A stretch of DNA of 32,839 nt, taken from positions 1 to 32,839 of the forward strand of contig CAMIZG010000019.1 in assembly GCA_946403215.1 (NCBI GenBank), given 5' to 3'. The translations under genes and the position numbers were made by a program. Within the stretch, counting starts at the first letter, position 1; each line of letters begins with the position of its first letter. The notes below the pieces were generated by a model that saw only the letters and a list, made by a program, of their open reading frames with translations, ran no database searches and was not told the origin of the DNA. The DNA comes from an uncultured Bacteroidales bacterium (lineage in GTDB: Bacteria; Bacteroidota; Bacteroidia; Bacteroidales; Paludibacteraceae). Shown piece after piece: positions 9,793 through 15,981 of the stretch.

Positions 9793-12411
9793 ATGAATCT
9801 GACATTTCAAATCAATTATCGCACGGTGTACGGCCAAGAGTTGTGCATCGTGGAGACCGGTTCGAACATTGCGGGCTGGACGGAGCAGAAACCGCTTCGC
9901 CTGACCTGCCAGGGTGATGACTTCTGGACAGCCACTGTCGAGGTAGAGGGTACTGGTACTATAGATTACAAGTATGCTATCCTCCTGCAAGAGGGCGGTT
10001 TCATCTACGAGGCAGGCCTGACGCGCAAGCTCACGCTGCGCGCCGCTGACAAGAAGGTAGTGATGCACGACTTCTGGCAGTCAGTTGACTACGAGAAAGC
10101 CTTCTACAGCACCGCCTTCCTCAAGTCGCTGTTCCAAAGAAAGTCGAAAGCCGAAAGCCGAAAGCCGAAAGCCGCATCCAAGGCCAATGTAACCTTTACC
10201 ATCGACCTGCCCCAGATCCTGCCATCGCAGGGTGTGGCTATCGTGGGCGGCATAAAGCAATTAGGGGAGTGGAACATCGACAAGAAGCTCCCCATGAGCG
10301 ATGCCGACTTCCCCGTATGGAAAGCCGATATCGAAGTAGCCGGCGTCGATGCATTTGAGTACAAATACGTTATTTACGACCTGGCTACAGGCAACGTAGT
10401 GGATATGGAGTGGGGCGAGAACCGCCACGCCTGGGGCCTTCCGGAGAAAGGTGCGCGTCTGCGCGTCAACGATCGCTCGTTCCGCCGCACCCAGCCGCGT
10501 TTCCGCGGTGCTGGTGTAGCCGTGCCCGTATTCAGCCTGCGTACCAAGGATGGCTTTGGTATAGGTGAGTTCCCCGACCTAAAGAAACTTGCCGACTGGG
10601 CAGCCCTGACCGGACAGAGAATGATCCAGACCCTGCCGATCAACGACACGACCCTGACCCATACCAACCGCGACTCCTATCCGTACAACGCCGTTTCGGT
10701 GTTCGCGTTGCATCCCATATATATCAATATTGAGAAGATGGGACGCCTGACACCGGCGCTCAAGAAGAAGTACGAGGCGACCAAGAAGGAGTTCAACGCC
10801 AAGAGCATCGCCGACTACCAGTGCGTTTACGACGAGAAGATGAAGTACTTCGAGGCGCTCTACAAAGCTGACTGCGATGCCTGCTTCGCCAGTGAGGAGT
10901 ACAAGACATTCTTCGAGAAGAACAAAGGCTGGCTCGAGCCTTATGCCGCTTTCCTAGCCAAGCGCGACAAGAAGCAGCAGGGCTTGTACTACTTCCTGCA
11001 GTTTCACGCCGACAAGCAGCTCAGCGATGCAGTAGCCTACGCCCACTCCATCGGCGTAGCCATGAAGGGCGATATACCTATTGGTATCAGTCCCGACTCA
11101 GTGGACGCAGCCGTCGAGCCCGAACTGTTCAACCTCGACGCATCGGCAGGTGCGCCGCCCGATGACTTCAGCATCAGTGGTCAGAACTGGGGATTCCCTA
11201 CCTATAACTGGGACGAGATGGCTAAGGATGGCTACGACTGGTGGCGCCGCCGCTTCACCAAGATGCAGGACTACTTCGATGCCTATCGTATTGACCATAT
11301 TTTGGGTTTCTTCCGTATCTGGCAGATGCGTAAAACCGATGTATGGGGACTATGCGGACACTTCTCGCCTGCTATGCCCTACTCACCGCAAGACCTGTGG
11401 AACATGGGCGTATGCCTCGATATAGATCGAATGACCAAGCCGTATATCCGCGGCAACTTCCTCGGCGACGTATTCGGCTATGACACCGAGACCGCCAAGC
11501 AGCGTTTCCTCAACACCAACGACGGTTACGTCTTCTGGTTCAAGGATGAGTTCGACAGCCAGATTAAGGTGCAGGACTACTTCGACGCTGTGCTTGAGAA
11601 CGACGACAAGTTGCATGAGGTAGGCTTCATGAACAAAGATCAGGCCATCAACCTGCGTGAGGGACTATTGTACCTGCATTGCGAGGTACTTTTCGTGCGC
11701 GACCAGAAGAACCCCGAGCTCTTGCATCCGCGCATCAGCATCTATCAGTCGCACTCCTACAACGAGCTCTACGACGATCAGAAGCGCATCATCATGAACA
11801 TCTACAACGACTACTTCTACCGTCGTCACACCGAGTTCTGGCGTCAGAGCGCTATGCGCAAGTTGCCTACCCTGATCAGTTCGACAGGCATGCTCTGCTG
11901 CGGTGAGGATCTGGGTATGGTGCCCGACTGCGTTCCTCAAGTCATGCACGAGTTGCAGATTCTCAGCCTGGAGATCCAGCGTATGCCTAAGGACCCCAAG
12001 CGCACGTTCGCTCATCCGGCTGATGCACCCTACCTGAGCGTCTGCACCACGGGCACGCACGACACCAACCCGCTGCGCGCATGGTGGGAAGAAGATCGCG
12101 AGGTAACGCAGAAGTTCTACAACGACCAGATGGGCTGGTGGGGTGAAGCACCGCGCGAGATGACGCCGGAGATAGCCGACTTCATCGTTAAACAGCACAT
12201 GTACAGCCCCGCTATGTGGGTTATCCTGCCGCTCCAAGACTGGCTGGCTGTGGATGGTGAAGTTCGTCTGCCCGACGCTCACGCCGAGCGCATCAACCTG
12301 CCTTCGAACCCGCGTCACTTCTGGAACTACCGTATGCACATCAGCATCGAGGATCTGATGAAGCGTGACGCGTTCAACGAGCACATCCGTCACCTGACGG
12401 CTATCCGGTAA
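9793..12411 (+). CDS. malQ: 4-alpha-glucanotransferase (GH77, DPE2-like, two CBM20)
   Basis: 872-aa amylomaltase/disproportionating enzyme that transfers alpha-1,4-glucan segments or glucose in maltodextrin and glycogen metabolism; no signal peptide, so cytosolic. Two starch-binding CBM20-like domains (about 1-95 and 132-225, each with a YKYAIL or YKYVIYD strand) precede the GH77 barrel, as in plant DPE2 and many Bacteroidales enzymes. Catalytic residues are visible: nucleophile Asp501 in YRIDHILGFFRIW, acid/base Glu705 in CGEDLGMV and Asp757 in GTHDTNP. The linker between the two CBMs (about 115-128) is encoded by five copies of the heptamer GAAAGYC, giving a Lys/Ser/Ala-rich stretch. Chorismate synthase begins 16 nt after the stop with no promoter visible, so the two are probably co-transcribed. 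Confidence 0.95.
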   Translation: MNLTFQINYRTVYGQELCIVETGSNIAGWTEQKPLRLTCQGDDFWTATVEVEGTGTIDYKYAILLQEGGFIYEAGLTRKLTLRAADKKVVMHDFWQSVDYEKAFYSTAFLKSLFQRKSKAESRKPKAASKANVTFTIDLPQILPSQGVAIVGGIKQLGEWNIDKKLPMSDADFPVWKADIEVAGVDAFEYKYVIYDLATGNVVDMEWGENRHAWGLPEKGARLRVNDRSFRRTQPRFRGAGVAVPVFSLRTKDGFGIGEFPDLKKLADWAALTGQRMIQTLPINDTTLTHTNRDSYPYNAVSVFALHPIYINIEKMGRLTPALKKKYEATKKEFNAKSIADYQCVYDEKMKYFEALYKADCDACFASEEYKTFFEKNKGWLEPYAAFLAKRDKKQQGLYYFLQFHADKQLSDAVAYAHSIGVAMKGDIPIGISPDSVDAAVEPELFNLDASAGAPPDDFSISGQNWGFPTYNWDEMAKDGYDWWRRRFTKMQDYFDAYRIDHILGFFRIWQMRKTDVWGLCGHFSPAMPYSPQDLWNMGVCLDIDRMTKPYIRGNFLGDVFGYDTETAKQRFLNTNDGYVFWFKDEFDSQIKVQDYFDAVLENDDKLHEVGFMNKDQAINLREGLLYLHCEVLFVRDQKNPELLHPRISIYQSHSYNELYDDQKRIIMNIYNDYFYRRHTEFWRQSAMRKLPTLISSTGMLCCGEDLGMVPDCVPQVMHELQILSLEIQRMPKDPKRTFAHPADAPYLSVCTTGTHDTNPLRAWWEEDREVTQKFYNDQMGWWGEAPREMTPEIADFIVKQHMYSPAMWVILPLQDWLAVDGEVRLPDAHAERINLPSNPRHFWNYRMHISIEDLMKRDAFNEHIRHLTAIR
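10139..10173. repeat. Heptamer array in malQ
   Basis: Five tandem 7-bp units: GAAAGTC once, then GAAAGCC four times. They encode the Lys-rich linker between the two CBM20 domains and keep the reading frame. Confidence 0.95.
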
Positions 12412-12427
12412 ACGCGCGTTACGAACG

Positions 12428-13429
12428 ATGAATAGTTTTGGTGACACATTCGTCTTCACCTCCTTTGGTGAATCGCACTCCGCCGCTGTCGGCGGAGTGC
12501 TTGATGGTGTGCCCGCCGGCATCCGCATCAACCTCGACCTCATCCGCGCCAACCTCGACCGCCGCGCGGGACGAAATCAAACAGCTAACAGCAAACAGCA
12601 AACATCCGCGATGGGCGTCTCTCCCAGAGCGCTAAGGGAAAACGATGAAGTCGAGTGGCTCAGCGGTCTGTTGGACGGTGTGACGCTCGGTACGCCTATT
12701 GCATTCCTTATCCGCAATCGCAATGCTCGTCCCGAGGATTATGAGGCGTTCCGGCACTCCTTCCGCCATGCACATGCTGACAGCACGTACGAGGCGAAAT
12801 ATGGCATCCGCGACTGGCGTGGTGGCGGACGAGCCTCGGCACGCGAGACGGCCGCACGAGTCGTAGCAGGCTCCGTGGCGCAGCAACTGCTCGCCAACAA
12901 AGGCATAACGATCAAGGCCGAGCTCATTCAGGTGGGCGATGAGACGCGCCCGGAGTATTTCAACGAACTCATCAACAGCTACCGCGCCGAGGGCGACAGC
13001 ATTGGTGGTATTATCCGCTGTGAGGTCAACGGGCTTCCGTCCGGACTGGGCGAACCAATCTTCGACAAGCTCCAAGCCCACCTCGCATACGCCATCCTCT
13101 CCATCAATGCCTGCAAAGGCTTTGACTACGGCAGCGGTTTCGAAGGAGTCTGCCAGCCAGGCTCCATTGCCAACCAACATAGCGGCGGCATACTCGGAGG
13201 CATAACCGACGGCACTACCCTATCCTTCCGCTGCGTATTCAAACCCACTCCCTCCACGCCCAAAGCGTTTGCTCAAATGCGAAATGACATAACGGCAAAT
13301 GGGAAAATTGTAAATGGAAAAATTGCAAATCGCTCTGATGCCTGCGTCGCTGTCCGCGCTGTCCCTGTCGTCGAAGCCATGACCGCCCTCGTACTGGCTA
13401 ACTTCAGCGATATACGACTAAGGCCATGA
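12428..13429 (+). CDS. aroC: Chorismate synthase
   Basis: Cytosolic FMN-dependent last step of the shikimate pathway, converting EPSP to chorismate. The 333-aa protein shows the N-terminal FGESH signature (His17), HADSTYEAKYGIRDWRGGGR followed by ASARETAARVVAG, and C-terminal RSDACVAVRAVPVVEAM. Deviations: Ser18 follows GESH where Gly or Cys is usual; the loop after LDRR is lengthened by residues coded by an AACAGCN heptamer array (12580-12607); and the segment before the C-terminal signature is coded by a repeat giving NGKIV NGKIA, so the usual GRHDPC becomes NRSDAC. It is slightly short (family usually about 350-360). The frame is intact and the flavin and substrate motifs remain, so it is probably functional but derived. 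Confidence 0.93.
   Translation: MNSFGDTFVFTSFGESHSAAVGGVLDGVPAGIRINLDLIRANLDRRAGRNQTANSKQQTSAMGVSPRALRENDEVEWLSGLLDGVTLGTPIAFLIRNRNARPEDYEAFRHSFRHAHADSTYEAKYGIRDWRGGGRASARETAARVVAGSVAQQLLANKGITIKAELIQVGDETRPEYFNELINSYRAEGDSIGGIIRCEVNGLPSGLGEPIFDKLQAHLAYAILSINACKGFDYGSGFEGVCQPGSIANQHSGGILGGITDGTTLSFRCVFKPTPSTPKAFAQMRNDITANGKIVNGKIANRSDACVAVRAVPVVEAMTALVLANFSDIRLRP
12580..12607. repeat. Heptamer array 1 in aroC
   Basis: Four tandem 7-bp units: AACAGCT, AACAGCA twice, then the degenerate AACATCC. They encode extra residues (TANSKQQTS) in a loop that is short in typical chorismate synthases. Confidence 0.9.
13297..13332. repeat. 15-bp repeat in aroC (pentapeptide NGKIV)
   Basis: Two tandem 15-mers, AAATGGGAAAATTGT and AAATGGAAAAATTGC, followed by a partial AAATCG. 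They encode NGKIV and NGKIA just before the C-terminal signature. The phosphatase gene and the start of the BT_3928-like gene contain the same 15-bp family. Confidence 0.85.
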
Positions 13430-13508
13430 AGCAGCAAACTTGACATCTCCCTCACCCCCGCCGAAGCCTCGACTGAGCTTCGCCATAGTCCAAACTATAA
13501 ACCTCATA

Positions 13509-13555
13509 GAAGACTCATAGGAACCTTATTGGAACCTCATGAGCCTTCTTTGTTG
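13509..13555 (+). terminator. Probable terminator after aroC
   Basis: GAAGACTCAT (13509-13518) can pair with ATGAGCCTTC (13539-13548) with one mismatch, enclosing a loop with a GGAACCT direct repeat. TTTGTTGT follows. The loop is long, so confidence is moderate. Confidence 0.45.
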
Positions 13556-13704
13556 TATATCAATAATTTACAATTGGGAATTTTTGCACGTTTTTCGTCA
13601 CATTTTGCACGTTCATTCTATATCAGAAAAACGTATGCAAATATACAAAACATTTCTGACATTTCCAAATTTTCCATCAGTTTTATTTCATTTTCCCATT
13701 TTCG

Positions 13705-13779
13705 TCACCTCCACCTTACAACACCCTCCTGCCCTTGCACGGTGTAGGTCTTGCCGTCACAGAGGATGAAGAGACAAAA
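13705..13779 (-). pseudogene. Relic of a short C-terminal tag, in frame after the FISUMP stop codon
   Basis: Beyond the TAG stop at 13780-13782 the same frame stays open for 24 codons, reading FCLFILCDGKTYTVQGQ and ending at TGA (13705-13707). This closely resembles the tail of the starch-binding protein at the right end of the window (MYILRDARTYTTTGQLVR) and the tails of three other secreted proteins here. It looks like a decayed C-terminal tag, either once part of this protein and cut off by the TAG, or left by a deleted gene. Confidence 0.6.
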
Positions 13780-14571
13780 CTAACGCACTAAACGCACAGA
13801 CCGACCGAAATAGCGTTTGTAAGTGCCCAGCGGACTGAGGTTGTTCGAGTCAAAAAAGAAGAGGTACGCGCTGGTCTTGTCGTTAGGCGTAGACGACCAG
13901 TAGCGAGCGTACAAACCGACATCGTCCACATCCGTGTCGCTGCGATGACCAGCCGCAGGCAGAAATACGGCACCGGCAGACTCCATTAGAGACCACTGAC
14001 TCGCATCATATATATTCGTGGAGACCACACTGCCCCAATCATCCCCAGAACTTGCATTGGTCATTCCGGCAGTAAAGCTACACCCACTTGGCAGAGTCCA
14101 ATTATCCGGCAAGAGGACTACACCCGTTATGCCATTAACTTTTGCTGCACCATACTTGCTGCCTGCATCTGTTCGAAAACTGAACAGATACTCCCACTCA
14201 TCCTTCGTCAGCGTGCGCCACTGGGTAGCTTTATTGCCACCATTGGTGATTGCATTGGTACCCCAATCAACGAATGAGATATAGTCATTGTAGTCAGTGC
14301 TAACTTTGTTAGGCGCATCGCCTGTGCCCCAACCGAAGAGGTCGCGGTGGTTGTCCGACTGATTGTTACCGAAATACTCCCACTGATGCTCGGCGAACTG
14401 CCAGGTACCCACATACTGCAAATTGCCTTGCGAGAAGTGTACTTTGGTCGTTTCGCTGACCGAGAACTCACCACTCAGCGCACCATCACCAGAAGGGACA
14501 GCAGGTTGGTTCTTCTCTTTACATGCGCAAAAGAAAGCGGCAATGAGAGCCATGAATAAAAATTTTTTCAT
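13780..14571 (-). CDS. FISUMP-type lipoprotein (C-type-lectin/FGE-like fold)
   Basis: 263-aa protein with a signal peptide and probable lipobox (FFCAC, lipidated Cys17), so an envelope lipoprotein. The mature part has the pattern of the Fibrobacter succinogenes major paralogous domain: HFSQGNLQY, WQFAEHQWEYFG, DLFGWGTGD, WRTLTKDEWEYLF, LLPDNWTLPSG, AVFLPAAGHR, ARYWSST and the terminal RYFGRSVRLVR. Such proteins are abundant paralogues in Bacteroidales, with a lectin-like or sulfatase-modifying-factor-like fold; the ligand is unknown. The stop TAG is followed in frame by a tag-like relic, so the protein may once have been longer. No reverse transcriptase or template repeat is visible, so nothing marks it as a diversity-generating-retroelement target. 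No consensus promoter was found upstream. Confidence 0.85.
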   Translation of the reverse strand: MKKFLFMALIAAFFCACKEKNQPAVPSGDGALSGEFSVSETTKVHFSQGNLQYVGTWQFAEHQWEYFGNNQSDNHRDLFGWGTGDAPNKVSTDYNDYISFVDWGTNAITNGGNKATQWRTLTKDEWEYLFSFRTDAGSKYGAAKVNGITGVVLLPDNWTLPSGCSFTAGMTNASSGDDWGSVVSTNIYDASQWSLMESAGAVFLPAAGHRSDTDVDDVGLYARYWSSTPNDKTSAYLFFFDSNNLSPLGTYKRYFGRSVRLVR

Positions 14572-14589
14572 TATAACAATATTTAAAAA

Positions 14590-14617
14590 TGCCTACTCAC
14601 TTTTGGCTTTTCGGCTT
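14590..14617. repeat. Degenerate heptamer array in the FISUMP gene leader
   Basis: Minus-strand words AAGCCGA, AAAGCCA and AAAGTGA follow each other at a period of about 7 within the presumed 5' leader, close to the GAAAGYC words of malQ and argS. It is imperfect. Confidence 0.55.
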
Positions 14618-14653
14618 ACTCCGTTTATACATATAAAATAAGCGTTCCTTATC

Positions 14654-14768
14654 CCCTTCGAGGCTGTAGGAAACGCCCATTAAGTCGATAAGTCACGCCC
14701 ATATATGCACTATGGACGCTTGCTGACTTATTATTGACTTAATTCAAAACTTCCTACATTCCGAAGGG
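14654..14768. repeat. Long imperfect hairpin (~115 nt) downstream of the KilA-N gene
   Basis: Nested complementary blocks make one elongated hairpin: CCCTTCG..TGTAGGAA (14654-14672) pairs with TTCCTACA..CGAAGGG (14751-14768); TTAAGTC..ATAAGTCA (14680-14695) with TGACTTAT..GACTTAA (14724-14742); and CGCCCATA (14696-14703) with TATGGACG (14711-14718) around a 7-nt loop. Part of it (AGTCACGCCCATA) recurs inverted on the far side of the KilA-N gene. It could be a structured RNA, a REP/MITE-like element or the end of a small mobile unit. The rest of the 14572-14888 spacer (short GC-rich palindromes near 14815-14875) shows no gene. Confidence 0.75.
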
Positions 14769-14888
14769 TCAAATAAATCGCAAACGCGAAAATTTATTAT
14801 GTACTCACTTTTTTACGCTGCTGAGCTCAGCGCTTCGGTTTAACGTCGGTAAGCGACGGCCATTATTATCCCGCGGCGGAGGTATACT

Positions 14889-15747
14889 CTATTGCTCACT
14901 TCCTCTTGGGAGCTGCGGCAAAGAAGTAACATCTAATGATGACAGCGTCTGCAATTGGTTAATCGCCATCATTCTTAATGATTTTAGTCGTTCACTCTGT
15001 GGAACTTGTTGTCCGATCAGTAGAGCATTATACGACTCCATGTTTGCCAAAACAAGCAGCTGTTGTAAGGATGCGTAGTCACGGATGTTACCCTTTTTAT
15101 CAGAGTTGTTGGCGCGCCATTGTGCAGCGGTGATTCCGAACAACGCCACATTGAGTACGTCCGCCTCATCGGCATACACGTATGATTGTTGTTCTCTGGT
15201 CAATTCAGGCGGTAAAAGATTTTGCTGGATAGCATCAGTGTGCACACGATAATTGAGTTTGGATATCTCGCGGTTCAAGTTCCACGACAAGGACAAACGT
15301 GAGTTTTCATCATATTTTAGACGGCGATAGTCCTTCATCAAATAGAGCTTAAACTCAGCAGAAATCCAAGACGCGAACTCCATGGCAATATCGCTATGTG
15401 CATATGTACCGCTATTATACCGTCCTGCTTTGGATACTATACCAATGGCACCTGTTGCCTCTATCCATTTGGAGGGTGTCATAACAAAGCGGTTAAGACC
15501 GGCTTCCGTTTTAAACGTGTCGAATTGCACACGGTTAAAATGTGGATTATGCAGGCTCTCCCACAAACCGAGAAATTCTATCGTATTGCGATTACGCATC
15601 CAGTTCTGTATAGCAAAACGCGGATCATCATTGTTCCGAAAACGAGCAATATCCGTCAATGAAATGTATTCATTGCGGAAATCCTCGGTATAGATTCCTA
15701 CGTCTATTCCTTATAACATGCAAGATGTCTGACTTTGTTTCACTCAT
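14889..15747 (-). pseudogene. KilA-N domain protein, 5' end frameshifted
   Basis: The main frame encodes a protein of the solitary Bacteroidota KilA-N family: LTDIARF, NWMRNRNTIEFLGLWE, WIEATGAIGIVSKAGRY, YAHSDIAMEFASWISAEFK, then the C-terminal region with HTDAIQQNLLP, YADEADVLNVALFG and NIRDYASLQQL. The only in-frame starts are weak (TTG at 15659) and cut into the domain. Upstream the frame reads GIDVGIYTEDFRNEYIS, blocked by TAA. One frame over, an ATG at 15747 gives MSETKSDILHV; removing one base near 15713 (GTTATAAGG to GTTAAAGG) joins both into MSETKSDILHVKGIDVGIYT.. without a break. A consensus promoter lies upstream, so loss of the frame is probably recent. KilA-N domains bind nucleic acid in phages and DNA viruses; the cellular role is unknown. 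A sequencing error at this base would restore an intact 285-aa gene. Confidence 0.82.
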
Positions 15748-15823
15748 AAATGCTTTCTTTCACTGCATTAATTTCGATGTCGGGGGCCTCGGTTAATTAG
15801 TCAGCCCCATTTTTCCCCTTCGT

Positions 15824-15836
15824 TATGGGCGTGACT
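15824..15836. repeat. Inverted copy of hairpin segment upstream of KilA-N
   Basis: TATGGGCGTGACT is the exact reverse complement of AGTCACGCCCATA at 14691-14703, so 13-bp inverted repeats flank the KilA-N gene. CCCCTTCG also occurs at both sites (14653-14660 and 15815-15822). Confidence 0.6.
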
Positions 15837-15858
15837 CACATATAGAAATTTCTGCATG

Positions 15859-15890
15859 CAAAGTTACGAAAAAAAATTGAATAATACAAA
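15859..15890 (-). promoter_or_regulatory. Promoter of the KilA-N gene
   Basis: On the minus strand TTTG (plus 15887-15890), a 20-nt spacer and TAACTTTG (plus 15859-15866) fit the Bacteroidota consensus. The predicted leader of about 105 nt contains the 13-bp inverted repeat and a GGGGC/GCCCC hairpin. Confidence 0.82.
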
Positions 15891-15905
15891 TAAATTGACG
15901 AAAAA

Positions 15906-15937
15906 CTTGCAAATGTGAGTTTTTTTTTGTATCTTTG
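15906..15937 (+). promoter_or_regulatory. Promoter of aminopeptidase P and argS
   Basis: CTTG at 15906-15909, a 20-nt spacer and TATCTTTG at 15930-15937. Its position argues against translation starting at the GTG at 15937 and supports the ATG at 15982. Confidence 0.82.
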
Positions 15938-15981
15938 TGCGGAAATTGGAAATACTAATACGACCATACACAAATAACACT

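Larger units (their letters stand above)
13430..13779. other. Intergenic region between aroC and the FISUMP gene
   Basis: A 350-bp spacer between converging genes. It holds a CGAAGC/GCTTCG hairpin near 13463-13482, a probable terminator at 13509-13555, an AT-rich middle with no supported gene, and at 13705-13779 the relic of a C-terminal tag on the minus strand. Confidence 0.6.

Noticed and set aside
11665..12552. 295-codon open frame antisense to malQ and aroC
   Set aside because: It crosses the junction of two well-supported genes and has no family resemblance.
13463..13482. CGAAGC/GCTTCG hairpin as a terminator for aroC
   Set aside because: The stem is only 6 bp with no T-run after it; the structure at 13509-13555 is a better candidate.
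13529..13769. Small plus-strand frames in the aroC/FISUMP gap
   Set aside because: AT-rich translations rich in Phe/Ile/Ser, no promoter or start context, and they overlap the terminator and the tag relic.
13780..14571. FISUMP lipoprotein as a target of a diversity-generating retroelement
   Set aside because: The fold is used by such targets, but there is no reverse transcriptase and no template copy of its 3' end in the window.
14889..15659. KilA-N gene starting at the TTG at 15659
   Set aside because: This would cut off the family's N-terminal strand, which is visibly encoded upstream across a frameshift.
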